DNA of 64,000 nt, from positions 86,402,676-86,466,675 of the forward strand of contig CM053273.1 in the NCBI GenBank assembly GCA_028583415.1. Reading direction: 5' to 3'. Under the pieces are notes generated by a model. The model was given only the letters and a program-made list of their open reading frames with translations, was not told where the DNA came from and ran no database searches. Positions 22,950 to 34,370 of this stretch are shown here, one piece after another. Numbering within the stretch: the stretch's first letter is position 1; each line of letters begins with the position of its first letter. Made by a program: the position numbers and the translations under genes. The stretch comes from Protea cynaroides. Lineage: Eukaryota; Streptophyta; Magnoliopsida; Proteales; Proteaceae.

Positions 22950-23990
22950 TATATATTTATACTTATTTTTTTGTTGATTTTGTCCTTATTTTTTCTTTGG
23001 TTTCATGTTAATAAGATGGGTTATATGAGGTCAGAGAGGTCAAATGTTGAATGATGACAGAGAGGTTGGATATTGAATGAGGTCAGATGTTGAATGAGAT
23101 CGAACAAATCGGATCATGAGGTTGACTCTTAAGGTCGGGTATAGGGGTTGGATCTGGGGGTCGTCCATGGAGGTCAGCGACCTCGGCAAGGTTCTGCTAT
23201 GGAGGTCGGCTATGGACGTCAGATCTGGGGGTCGGCCATGAAGGTTGGCGACCTCAACCACGTTGGCCATGGTTCGAAATCGGCGTTTGAGATTGGCATC
23301 CAAGGCCGACAATTGATGTGTCCCTGGATCCAAGGGAAATATCTGTTCCTAGGGCTGCATCCTTATGAAAGGGTGTGAGTCTGGACCTTTAGATCTAAAT
23401 GTTAAGATCTAAACTGTTGATTTGAAGGGACACAACTCTACAATGGGGTACCTTCAAGAGACATCTCCAACTCTATAAATTGAGGTGGATGAATCCTCCT
23501 AGAGCAATGGATGATGTACAATTTGTGTACAACTCTCTCTCTCTTTATCTCTCCCTCTTTATAGCATAAGTTTTGGGTTAATTTTAGTCTGAGTATAACT
23601 CTGAAATTCTTTAAGGGGCGCGTTGAACTAGTGCAAGTTTGTTGCAGAAGCCAAGGCTGTTTTATCTTGGAGTCAGGTTTGCATCTTTAACCTGGTTGCA
23701 CCTGTGGGGGCAAATACTAACTTTAGGAACGCGATCGTGATACAACTCTACCTGTGATCTCATCATCTTGGTACAACTTCTCTATACGCCTCTCTACTGC
23801 CACAAGATAAGTCGATTCTCATATAAAGCTCCATATTTTACAACAAACAGCAACATAAAGGAGCAGCAAATTATCGTCGAGAGGTTCCACACCGAGGGAG
23901 AGTGCAGCGCAGGAGATGAAGGCGTCGCTGATCAACGGCATCGTCTCCATCGAACGGAACTAATTTTAAGTGGAATAAGAGAGTCATATT
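22950..23990 (+). other. Probable LTR-like region with promoter
   Basis: A G-rich block of GAGGTCGGC-type words (23040-23300) is followed by CTATAAAT at 23473-23480, a CT-rich leader and a GT/T-rich stretch. This order (repeats, TATA, leader) is that of an LTR, but I could not fix TG/CA ends or a duplication. Confidence 0.3.
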
Positions 23991-24165
23991 AGTCTTTTCA
24001 ATGGTGTTAAAAGACTATTAAACAAGTACATGGGTAGAATATTAAGTTTAACACCATTGATATGGGATGGAGACGGAACTAATTTGAATCTGTTTTTAGG
24101 TAACAAAACGTCCAGGGGTAGAATATTAAGTTTAACACCATTAAAAAATGAGAGTACTTCTTTGA

Positions 24166-24353
24166 AACATTTGGGGGCATTTGTCCTTCAGGCAAATCAC
24201 ATAGGAGGAAATAGTATTTTTCCCTTAGGATTAATTATATAAATTTTCCTTAATTTGTTAACATTTGGGGGCATTTGTCCTTCAAGCAAATCATAAGGAG
24301 GAAACAGTATTTTCCCCTTCGGATTAATTATATAAATTTTCCTTAATTTGTTA
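24166..24353. repeat. Tandem duplication, 94-bp unit
   Basis: Two units begin AACATTTGGGGGCATTTGTC at 24166 and 24260 and end CCTTAATTTGTTA. A separate 27-base word (GGGTAGAATATTAAGTTTAA...) is repeated at 24031 and 24116. Confidence 0.8.
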
Positions 24354-24477
24354 ACTATATATCATACAAATTCTGTTTGTTATGACAGGTCTATTAACTG
24401 ATGGTATGGCCTTGTTACAATTTCATAATATCAGAACTACCCTTCTACATATGTTAAATTATCATTTTACCCTTCAT

Positions 24478-24735
24478 TCACAAGAAGGTGTCATTTTGCA
24501 CTACCGAACATAGTCTTTTGTAAACCCTTTCAACAGAAAGGAGATCTTGTACACCAATTATATCCAAAGGCAAATAGCAAAGCTTCATGTGGAGCTTCTC
24601 CTTCTCTAGGCTGATAGCTTCCAGCAGCTTCATGAGAGTCATCGGGATGACAAACAGTAGCACGAGAATCATCATCGCCAATATCAAAAACTCTTCCACA
24701 TTGCATACTGATACAAACCCACCATCACATGAATC
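24478..24735 (-). pseudogene. F-box protein SKIP14-like pseudogene, downstream part
   Basis: The minus strand reads CDGGFVSVCNVEEF, shifts frame to DDDSRATVCHPDDSHEAAG and GEAPHEALLFAFGY, then shifts again to IGVQDLLSVERVYKRLCSVV and QNDTFL. The PHEALLFALGYLGVRDLLSVERVC..L..AV..D pattern is the F-box region of the SKIP14 family, nuclear SCF substrate adaptors with C-terminal LRRs. Two frameshifts are visible. The match ends at 24478 at what may be an exon end (TTCTTGTGAAT); no LRR part follows. The upstream part lies across the solo LTR at 27044-27265. Confidence 0.7.
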
Positions 24736-27043
24736 TGATGAGCTTGATATGACACTGAGAGGGGGGGTGAATCAGTGTTTGAAAATTCTCTTTAATTATT
24801 TACTGTTACCCAGAGCTGATGGAGACCTAACTTTTCACACACACACAAGCACATACAAATCTACCCCGCTACACTCAGTGGCCAGGTCTACCAGATTTGC
24901 ACACTCATCCTGCAAGCCATTCCACGCACTTCAAAATATATAGAAAAATAAAGATAGTCCACAACACAGGATATACATGGTTCACCAACACAGTGTGTGA
25001 TGGCTAGTCCATGGAATAATGCCCAACGGGCTCCGTATATACCCAATACACTTCTTTTTTCTGTCTACACAGCAGGGAGTACATACACCCAATTTACCCA
25101 GCATAAAACTAGGAGGGCACACATGTGCCAATAATTTAGGTATCAAGTATCAGTGTTCAGCACAGGCTGCACACCACGCTTAACCTGCACCCACAAGAAG
25201 CAAATAAGAAATTTTTTAGGCTTATAAATTTACCTTATAATTTTCCCCCACTACCTAGGTATTTAACAATTTACACATACGCTAGCATACAATAAATTGA
25301 AAGCATAAATAGATAAGGAATTGAAAAATCTCACAAATAATGCTTTCAAATGGCCAACAATATCTCTGAAGCTTCACACTGCTCTAAGGTACTCTTTAAC
25401 AGCCTTCAATGATAGAGATAGATTCACAGAGCACACCTCATTCACAGGCTTCCAATCTCTTTCACATAATCCATAATCATCATTAATGTGAAAATAAAAG
25501 CTCTACTGATCTCTCATAGGGATTTAGCACTCCATTGATGCACAGAGAAGAGGTAGTTGGTGATTCATCACTCCTACAGGGTACGAATCCCTAGAAATCC
25601 TTCTCTCTACCTTTAAAACGTTCTTTTTAATTTTTCTCTTCATTTTTTTACTCCCAACAGTGCCCAATAGGTAGAGAATCCAAAAATATGAAAATTGCAA
25701 CTTGAACGAACTGATTTGGAGCTCGGATGAAGAAGTTATGGCAGTTTGAAGTTCGGCCAACCAAAACATTCAAAATGAAATCTTTCCTTTCATAACCGCG
25801 CACCCGCGCCGCACCGTAGCCGCGCTAATGTGTTGTCACTTTCTGATTGGCCGCAACAGAATCTCTAATATCGATCGTTCGATATTCTTAAAAAGGTAGG
25901 ATCTATTGTGGTTCGTCAGATCCGCATAATTCACGTCTGGCGCGATGGTCTTTAATCTCGACTTCAAGATCTGGATCTGATCCGACGTAGTACCACGCAT
26001 GCGCCACACAGAATCAAGACACCGTTTCAATATGACGAGGCGCAACTTATTATGTTGCAATTGACGAATCACAAGACTCGCAATGGAATCTAGGCGGAAC
26101 CAATGAGATACACGTGAGCCCGCATTTTCCAGGGCCACCGATTTGGAATCTGGCTGTCGTGGCTTCATTTCTGTCGCCGATCTCGCATCTTGACTTTTAT
26201 TAGATACCCAAAACACCCCTGAAAACATTCTTAATGACCTCTGTAACCGAGGTTTGCTTTCTCTCTCTTAGACAATAAGTCGAACAGGTGGTGGGCGCGC
26301 ATCTGGGCTTGCGGGAAGGTCTGTGGCTGCCTGCCATGCACTTGCTTGCGGGGCTAGCTTGCTGCATGGCATGCGGCACTGCTTGGGGTGCGGCATGGCT
26401 TGGCTGCTGGCCTTGCTTGTGGGGCAGGGTTGTGTGCCTTGCGGCATGTGCTGTTGCATGGCTGGCCTGCTGGCTGGGCCATCGGCTGGCCATTTGGCTG
26501 GCCATGTGGTGCCGCGACTGGCCATGTGGTGCCACGGCTGGCCCTCGATCACGTGGTGGCTGTTACCTATGGTGCCAAGGCCCTCGACCAGGCTGGCTGC
26601 CATGGTGGCATGCCACCTAGGCACAGTGGGTCCCACCCACATTTCTCTCTCCTTTTTCTCTCTCTTTTGATTCTCTCTCTTCTTTCCCTCTCTTGAATTT
26701 CTCTCTTCAATGCCACAACACCAGAAACACGAGAAACATGAACATGATCAGAAAAGCTTCAGGAACACTATCGCATCATCAGAAACTCGGCCACATCACC
26801 AGTGGGGTCCACAGTCACTCTCTCTCATCAAACTTGATGTAGAATGTCATTTAACTCGCTGCAAGCCATCTGAAACACATGTAGAATACTGTAGAACACA
26901 CATGCGAAGTTGCTCCATCTTTGTCATTGCTTTAACACTCTCTCTCCTACACTGACACTCTCTCTCCTCATTCATCTGACTGAATGCTCACAAACATTAT
27001 CACATCAGTCAAGTTTCTAACAATGACAACACAAAGTCCAACA
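24736..27043 (-). mobile_element. Solo LTR, family A, copy 2 (2308 bp), splitting the SKIP14-like pseudogene
   Basis: On the minus strand it starts TGTTGGACTTTGTG (at 27043) and ends CAAGCTCATCA (at 24736). The flanking pentamers GAATC and TAATC match at 4 of 5 bases. It aligns with copies 4234-6553 and 48626-50694 and carries the GC-rich island (about 26290-26640) seen in copy 1. No internal retroelement sequence adjoins it. Confidence 0.88.
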
Positions 27044-27265
27044 TAATCATCCCCAAATTCTTTCTCCTCAACCCATCCATTAACCCTACCAACTAGGTTT
27101 GATATTTCACCAATTCCAATGGACCCTGGTTCCAAAACCTCGTGGTCCTATTCCAGATAAAATTCAACCCCACAACTAACTGATAATCTCCTCTTTTACC
27201 ATTGGATTCATCTTTAACGTAATTCTCAGGATTCATTTAAGGAAGGAGGAAATTTGAACAACAAA
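27044..27265 (-). pseudogene. F-box protein SKIP14-like pseudogene, upstream part
   Basis: The minus strand from about 27263 reads MNPENYVKDESNGKRGDYQL then VVGLNFIWNR, a frameshift, and GEISNLVGRVNGWVEEKEFG followed by DD at the LTR border. The LVVG.N.IWN....F pattern lies N-terminal of the F-box in SKIP14-type proteins, and the reading resumes after the LTR with SCDGGFVSVCNVEEF. The usual N-terminal region is missing, so the Met here may not be the original start. Confidence 0.65.
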
Positions 27266-27497
27266 CCTTAGAAAAATAAAATAAAATAAAAAGAAAAAGA
27301 AAACCTCGAAAGGACATGGAAAACCCTACAGTAGATGATCCCACACGAAAACTCTCGATTTTGGAAACAAAGCACCAAAAATTTCATCGAGTTCGTTTGG
27401 TTCGAGAACTTAATAGCAACTACAATTGATCAACTGGAAGGAAATACAATAAGAATTATTTATACCATTACAACCAAAAGAAAGAATACACGTCTCT

Positions 27498-27502
<5 letters not shown>
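27266..27502. other. No feature recognised
   Basis: A-rich sequence between the pseudogene and the TA repeat. Confidence 0.4.

Positions 27503-27571
<69 letters not shown>
27503..27571. repeat. (TA)n microsatellite
   Basis: About 34 TA dinucleotides without interruption. Confidence 0.97.
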
Positions 27572-27575
<4 letters not shown>

Positions 27576-27615
27576 CCTTCTTAGTTCCAACTTGACAAAC
27601 CCTTCAAGCTCCAAG

Positions 27616-29017
27616 GGATCGAAATTGTCTCCTGCGAGGGTATCTGCAAGAGACGTTGCTGCCTATGATGGATGCATGCCACGTGTATTAAATGGTATCT
27701 GACAGCTCAAGAAATACCCACTGCAGGAGATGAAATGAATACCGTATGCACATTATCAAATGCTTTTCAATCCCACGAAACCTGCTCAACAACATTTCAG
27801 AGGCGAAGGAAGAGTAAATCTTTTGTGGGCGAAGAGAGAGACGGCAGAGGAAGAAGAACGATGCCATGGCGAGACCAGGAGGAGCCAAGCGGGGGTAAGA
27901 AGAACAACGCTTTTTTTTTCCCTACTATTCTCTACTTCTTCTGCCTTCTCTCCTATTTCTTCTGCTTTCTTCCCTCTCTTTTTTTGCGAGAATGTTGAAC
28001 ACCAGCCGCTCTCTCCTTTTCTTCCCAGCATCTCGAAAACCCACTTTCTATTTCTTCGTCATCTCTCTTGATCTTCCTCAAAAAAACGCAGTCTCCTCTT
28101 CTTTTCAAGCCTCCAGCCATATTCTAACATAAACCCTCCTCTCACCAATGAAGCCCCTTCTTGCTTTTTGTTTTATTAATCTATGGAATCACAGACAGGA
28201 TTGCAGATGGAATTGGAGATGGAACTATAGATGCAATCGCAGCCATGAAAGAACAGATCAAGCTAACATAGATTTGAACAAAAAAAAAAAAGAAGAAAAA
28301 GCTGAAATCGTGAACAATAAATACTCAGATTTGATGCAATGTGCCTAAACAGAAATCAGATTTTCGAAGAGAAAATTTTCAGATCTGTACATAGAAATTT
28401 CAGATCTGTACAAGGTAACCTTGATTTACAACCTAACCCCAAATATTTGGATCAATAACAGTGGAAACCTTAAAAAAAAATTCCAGAAATAGAGTAGAAG
28501 AAGAACAGAAAAGTTTTGCAGCGAAACAATCGATCTTCTCTTCTTCCTCTGCCCTCTCTCTCTTTCACAGATTTCATATCTGTACAAGAAAACCTCTGAT
28601 TTACAACCTAACCACAAGATATTTGGACCAAGAACAGTCGAAACCCTAAAAAAAAATTCAAAGAGAAAATTTTCAGATCTGTACAAGGTAACCTTGGTTT
28701 ACAACCTAACCCCAAATATTTGGATCAAGAACAGTGGAAACCTTAAAAAAAAAAAATCCAGAAACATAGTAGAAGAAGAACAGAAAAGTTTTGCAGCAAA
28801 ACGATCGATCTTCTCTTCTTCTTCCTCTTCTTCCTCTGCCCTCTCTCTCTTTCGCCTCTGAAACATTGTGGAAATTGTTTCGCTGCATAATGTTAACGTT
28901 TTGTGTCCTGCAGCGGGATATCTTGAGACATCGGATACAACCTCATACACGTGGCGTGCATCGATCAAAAGCAGCAACGTCTCCTGCGGAATAGCTCGCA
29001 GGAGACGATTTGGATCC
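27616..29017. mobile_element. Mutator-like non-autonomous element (1402 bp)
   Basis: Long inverted repeats of about 200 bp: left GGATCGAAATTGTCTCCTGC; right, inverted, GGATCCAAATCGTCTCCTGC. Both continue through GAGACGTTGCTGC, GCCACGTGTAT and TTTCAGAGGCGAA. The flanks AGCTCCAAG (27607-27615) and AGCTAGAAG (29018-29026) are a 9-base duplication with two changes, as expected for Mutator. The interior has a duplicated block (TCTGTACAAGGTAACCTTG near 28403 and 28680, with a diverged third near 28577) and CT-rich leader-like sequence. No transposase or recognisable captured gene. Confidence 0.8.
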
Positions 29018-29029
29018 AGCTAGAAGTGT

Positions 29030-29880
29030 CTCTGTGATGCCATGTTTCTACTCCCAAAACCATCTCTTATGTGTTGGATTTTTGCCTCCTCTACCACTAA
29101 TCAATAGACTCAATACTTTCCTCTTAACTTCTTCGTCTCACCAGCCCCAACCTTCCCACAATCACTGGAAACGCAGTGCATCCTCTACCAATGGAGGTGG
29201 CGGTGGAACTTGAGAAGACGTTAGTGACGTTGAAAGGAAATTGGAGGGAAAATGGGTCATTAAGCATTTTCTCTTACTCAAGTTAGTAGTGTGGAGTGCA
29301 ATTGTAATTACTCACAAACTCGGGGGTTGGTTGTTTTTAAGGCAAAGTATAGGGGAGGTGCGTGAATTTTCCTTATCTTTAAAGTATGGAAAGGCCTATC
29401 AATTTTTTTGAGGGGGTGAATAAGAAATTTATAAAAGAGAAAAAAATATAAAACTACCTAAAGACAAGAAAAAAAAGAAAATACAGACAACCACTTAGGG
29501 CAAAAACAATAAATTAAACAACATGAATATTTACACCCTATGAGAAAACCACATGCCAGTTCCATATAGGAGCCTCTAAACTAGTGGTATATATTCTTTC
29601 CCACCAAATATGATAAATAGATGTATTGAAGGTCAATGTCACAACTATTTCACAAGGTGAATTACCTTTGAAGGCTTATATACTGAACGTATTGTAGGAC
29701 TCACGAGCCAATATCATATATCGATATCTAAATTACATAGTACTCTCTTACTTGTTATAAAAGAAATAGAAAATATCAAGTTCATGTAATATTGGTTTTT
29801 TCTAAAATTTAATAATTATTTTAAAGTATTCATTATTTGTTTATCATAATTATTATATTTGGTAAAGAACATATTATTTA
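29030..29880. other. Unassigned; one transit-like frame and an element-end fragment
   Basis: The frame at about 29070-29213 (INRLNTFLLTSSSHQPQPSH, Gly tail) looks transit-peptide-like but has no family match. Near 29260-29370 a word set (GTGTGGAGTGCAATTGTAAT ... AGTATAGGGGAGGTGCGTGA) resembles the inverted ends of the element suspected at 61015-62190. The rest is AT-rich. Confidence 0.3.
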
Positions 29881-29972
29881 TCAAGGTGCTAATGTGCAAA
29901 ACAGTTCTTATGATAATTGTGAAACCTACATGCAAATTTCGGGGACGAAATTTCTTTTAAGGGTGGGGGAGT
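29881..29972 (+). other. Ty3-type internal remnant with polypurine tract
   Basis: Just upstream of the LTR, TTCGGGGACGAAATTTCTTT is followed by AAGGGTGGGGGAG. This is the familiar post-pol plus polypurine-tract junction of plant Ty3/Gypsy elements. It fixes the LTR start and the strand. Confidence 0.7.
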
Positions 29973-32150
29973 TGTAAGACCCGCACTCCATGAACCCGAT
30001 CTAAACCTTTAATTTATGTCGTAACAGGTCTTCCAATCATCACCGGGCCAGACGGGACGAGCAGATGACAAACAGGTATGAAAACGGACCGATTTAAGTA
30101 TGAAATAATTCATACCGGTCGATGGTACCGGTCTATGGTACCGGTCACTGGTCGACCGATATGGCCTGCGTAGCTTATATCCGAAAAAGGATCTCTGCGT
30201 GTTTCACTTTTCAAATTTCGAACCGAAGGACTTTCCTAATGTTAAGAGGCTTCCTAAACCTAATCCTAGCCTATATTAGGACCTCTAAACCTCCTAAAAT
30301 CCCTTTCATTGATCCTTACAAACCCTAGAGAGGAGAAAGAGATTGAAGAAGGAGAAGAAGCTAGAGGGAAGAGCCGCCATTTTCGTTGAATGAAGAACAC
30401 ATTACCACGAGTCAACGGTAAGTGCTTAAACCTTCCTCTACATTAAGTATTCTAGGATGGTTAGTTATGATTGGATCAATACCATGCGAAACAAGTATTG
30501 ATCTAAACCATGTTTGTCGTCAAACCCTAATCTAGTCGGTAAACCCTAGATTCAAGTTCTAAGTCGAAGATCTAGGACTTAAATGGAGTTGGAAACAACT
30601 CTAACTCAATGCTCAGACCTAGGATGTGTAGGAGAAACCCTAGATCAATAGGGGGTGACCGATGGAAGTCGAGAAATCGGATGTATGATCTTCCGGAGAC
30701 ATACCAGTCGACCATACCGGTCACACCATATGCAATCGGTACCGAGACCGGTACCTCCCGGAGACTGATTTGTGGGGACCGGTGGACCATTTCGGTCGCA
30801 CCTTTCCCCGCAGTGCCGCGATCGGTACTGAGACCGGTATGCTCTGTGAGGAGTATTTTTGACCTTGTTGGTTTTTCGACCAACATAAACCCTAAAAAAA
30901 ACTATTCTAACTCAACCCTAACATCGTGTAGGACCTTGTGATAGCAAGTTTGGATTCTGTGACGCGGAGCAAGCTATCAATCAAGCGTCAGGTAAGGGAA
31001 TCGGACCTAAACCCTAATAATTAATAACAGTAAAACATTATTAATAACTATGATTCTGTAGATTGATGTTTGTGCATACTCGCATGTCATCCTTTACTTT
31101 CAGTTATTATTATTGATCATGCATACTCGATATGGTAGAATGTGACTGTTAGGCATGTGATTATTTTCATTGGTGTGTGGAATGGGAAGGGCTGGAGGCT
31201 TGGGATCATTCCTCACTCTAGCACCTTTCGTATCGTTCTGTCTTAGCATGCTTGGTGCGGGTAGGGTATCAGGGGGAGGAAGTGGCACTGTGGTCTCTGA
31301 CCTAGCCACTAGACTCTAGCTCTATCTCTATGCCGTAGGGAGCTGTGCTGGGATAAGGCCTACTGTGATGACATATACGATTGGTTAGTTGCGAGCCCAG
31401 TTTACAAGTCATCGCCAATAGGGGCTTACGTGTTCGTATGGATAGAGTATCAAGGGAGGTGTTGGCGGTGTTTGATCCAGACGCCTTAGCTCTATCTCTA
31501 TTCCATGGTGGGTGGATGTGGGATGACAGTGGTGTTTGATCCATTGGGTGGCTTCACATACTCGTGTATAGAGATGCGATGGCCGTCAATCCTTTCTATA
31601 GCACATTACAAACTAAAACCAGACTATAATGTGAATGTTACTCATGCATATGTTTATTGCATTGTCTGATTGTCTTACTGAAATAAGTTGTGAGCTCAGC
31701 CTGTATATATATACATGTTTTTAGATGTTGATGCAGGTTATACAGTCGAGGATTACCTGAACGCTCTAGTGTACGGAGGCGTGGCTACCTTGGACGTGCA
31801 AACAGGAGAGGACGAGCATGACGCTTCATGCGAGTACCCATTCTGCGTGTATCGATCTCTAGGGTGTTTATTTGGATTATTTTATTTATTTTTAGTTGGA
31901 TTTACAAAGTGATGTAAGGATATTATTTACGTATTGGTGTGGAGAATAACTTGATATTTTATTAAATTTATCAGTAGATCACTCAGTTCATTTTATTTAA
32001 AGACTTCTGCTGTATTTTATTATATTCTGATTATGATTATGTGTAATGATTTGTATGAGTGGACACGATCTTATTGAGATCCTGGTGTGAACCGTTGGTT
32101 CAGTGACGGTTCACTCACACTTCTGATTCAGCCAAAATTAGGCTGTGACA
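29973..32150 (+). mobile_element. 3' LTR of a truncated Ty3/Gypsy-type element, family D-related (2178 bp)
   Basis: It starts TGTAAGACCCGCACTCC right after the polypurine tract and ends AGGCTGTGACA. It aligns with the solo LTR 12091-14922 at both ends and in the middle (CTCTATCTCTAT subrepeats, short ORF at 31715). Because only the tract lies upstream, the body and 5' LTR are lost. ACCGGTC-type words recur in both orientations at 30110-30170 and 30700-30840. The 5 bases after it (ATAAT) have no clear partner. Confidence 0.82.
31715..31912 (+). CDS. Conserved short ORF inside family D-related LTR, copy 2
   Basis: The frame begins MFLDVDAGYTVEDYLNALVY and continues through DEHDASCEYPFCVY. It matches the frames at 12370-12510 and 63737-63880 in length and register. 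In the 12 codons TVEDYxNALVYG this copy differs from the 63.7-kb copy in nine codons; eight of these are silent third-position changes. A TATATATATA tract lies at 31703-31712. After the conserved part it runs into a hydrophobic tail (LFGLFYLFLVGF) not shared by the others. No known family recognised. Confidence 0.5.
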   Translation: MFLDVDAGYTVEDYLNALVYGGVATLDVQTGEDEHDASCEYPFCVYRSLGCLFGLFYLFLVGFTK

Positions 32151-32289
32151 ATAATGATAATCTATTTATGAAATAATTGGAAGGTACATACGTATAATGC
32201 CATTATAAAATGATGAGAGTATGCCCAGGGTCCAAAACTATCCTGGATTTAGAAAATAATAATAATAATAATTTAAAGATTTATTGAAG

Positions 32290-33510
32290 ATGCCAACTTA
32301 CTAATTTTGCATTCTCACTCAATTTTGATTCCACAGAATCCAAAACTCTTCCCCAGTATTTTCCTCAGTATTTTAATTTCGAGGGTTTCTTTTTTTACTT
32401 GGAGGTGGTGTTGGCATAAACTTCCTACAGATGATATTGTCCAGCGAAAAGGCATATGTATTGCATCGAGATGTGGCCTATGTAAGATGGATGTGGAATC
32501 TTTTACTCATGTTTTTTGTGGATGCAAATGTATGATTGGAATTTGGCAAGAAGTAGGATGATTATTTGGTGTGCTGATTCATATTTTCCTATCAACTGAT
32601 GCTCTTTTGTGCTGGTGGAGAAAGAAGGCCAATGTTATGCCGCTTCGCAGTATGTGGATTGGATCCCTCTTTATTATCCTTGATGCTTTGTGGCATGCAA
32701 GGAATGAAGCCGTTTGGCGTGGGATGGTTGTTACCAAAATGATGGTTTGGAATATTATTTGTAGAGGGTGTATGGATATCTCAATAAGAGATTCATGTGT
32801 CATTAAGACGATGGAGGATTTAAGAATAACTCGTCTTTTGAGCCTGTCGACAACAAATGTGAAGCCTACTAGAATTATTGAGTTGTGTTGGCAACCTCCC
32901 CCTCATGACTAGTGCAAAATCAATTCAGACGGATGTAGCCTGGGCAATTCGGGTGAAGCAGGAGCTGGAGAAGTTATTCGGTCGGATAGAGGGTTGGTAA
33001 TAACTGCTTTTGTTGAATATATTGGGGTGACCATCTGTTATGTTGCCGAGATACGAGGCGCTTTGAAAGGTTTGAAAGAAGCTCAAAATTTGGGGTACTC
33101 AAAAATCTGGTTGGAGTCCGATTCTTTTTCTATGATATCAGCTTTGTTGTCAGGTAATTTGCCATGGAGTCTCTTGCAAGACTGGAGAGCTATTTCTATT
33201 GGTCTTGCTAATGGTCAGGTTCGGTTTACTCATTGTTTTAGAGAAATTAATAATGTCGCAGATAGATTGGCCCAAAAAGCAGTTCATGATCGAGCTTCTT
33301 ACTCATGATTATTGTGTCCAAATTTTGTAGCAAAGGACGTGATGTGGGATGCTTCTCACAGACTACGGTATATGTTCTATTAGTTGTTCTCCCTGGATGG
33401 CCTTTGCTGATGACAATGCCGAAGGTGGAGGTTTTTCATCGATATAAGGAGTTTTTTGTATCTTTCTTTTCTTTCTAATATAATTTAATCTTTAGCAAAA
33501 AAAAAAAAAA
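32290..33510 (+). pseudogene. LINE 3' end: zf-RVT and RNase H
   Basis: The first frame has RVSFFTWRWCWHKLPTDDIV then CGLC...ESFTHVFCGC, the zinc-binding zf-RVT region of plant L1 LINEs. The next frame has WWRKKANVMPLRSMWIGSLF and RNEAVWRG. After a TAG that replaces the Trp before CKINSDG, the RNase H domain follows: NSDG, AEIRGALKG, WLESDSFSMI and NNVADRLAQK, so its acidic residues are kept. A 3' UTR and A tail end at 33510. The 5' part is missing, as in truncated insertions. It is related to the LINE at 39480-45260. Confidence 0.8.
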
Positions 33511-33901
33511 GAAGTATATCAAGAAACAATGTAGTTAATTAAAGAATTGAATATATTATTATATTGCTGCGGAAACTCCAAGACAATTTGTCTCAGCTTC
33601 TTGCATAGAATGCACCTCAAGCATAGCATAATTTATATATTTTTAACATTAACATTTTAATTTAGTATAGTTGAATGAATCTAAAGCCAATAATAACTTG
33701 GTTAAGGTAACAAACTTATTAATCGTACTTTTCATTTATTAGAATAATTTTAATTCTTCAAAACCAAGAGGGGAGGGGGGGACATTGTACTGGCCTATGG
33801 GAAAATACCAGGACATCTAGCTATGAGAAGCATCTCTTATTGATCTGATATAGATATGGTTTCCTCTCTAAATTTATATTTTTTATTTTATTTTATTATA
33901 T

Positions 33902-33932
<31 letters not shown>

Positions 33933-34268
33933 ATAATGGTGGTAATATTTGTTTGGTAATATTTGTTTAATAGGTCGTGTTAAAGACACAGCTGATGCCA
34001 GTAAAAAGGTCCAACAACCATGGAGTGGAATATTTCTTAGTGTCTCAAAACAGTGCCAACTCTCTATCCAATCTGGTAGCACTATAGATCGATGGGCTAG
34101 GGAGTTCCCAAACCAAACTTGCCTGTGCAAATGGGCATGAAAGGATGATATGGCATGGAGTTTCCACAACCCCACAACAACACTGACAAAGTGAATCAAA
34201 CTGGAAAATCATGTGCTGTCAATTCTGAAGCTAGCCGTAGTAGGGTTTGGATTGTCACCCGTTGCAGA
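33511..34268. other. Intergenic with a (TTTTG)n tract; one unassigned frame
   Basis: A TTTTG pentamer repeat lies at about 33903-33931. The frame at about 33975-34140 (VKDTADASKKVQQPWSGIFL) is preceded by TTTAATAG, which could be a splice acceptor, but I recognise no family. Confidence 0.35.
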
Positions 34269-34370
34269 GTTTTCAGTCGAGATCTAGCGGTTGAGGCCAT
34301 TCAGTACGTATATTAATATATCGGTATGTATGTCGAATAAACTTCAACTGCTAGATCATGACTGAAGAAA
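34269..34370. other. Stable imperfect hairpin (miRNA-precursor-like or micro-MITE)
   Basis: The left arm TTTCAGTCGAGATCTAGCGG and the inverted right arm CTTCAGTCATGATCTAGCAG pair over about 30 bases with few mismatches, around a loop of about 35 bases. No flanking duplication seen. Either a small foldback element or a hairpin RNA gene. Confidence 0.4.

Noticed and set aside
23040..23378. Two opposite frames of 76-97 aa over the GTCGG-rich block
   Set aside because: Open only because of the repeated GAGGTCGGC words; no family match and probable LTR context.
26200..26700. The same kind of multi-frame ORFs in the second family A LTR
   Set aside because: Same island in inverted orientation; no frame is kept in common with the first copy over its length.
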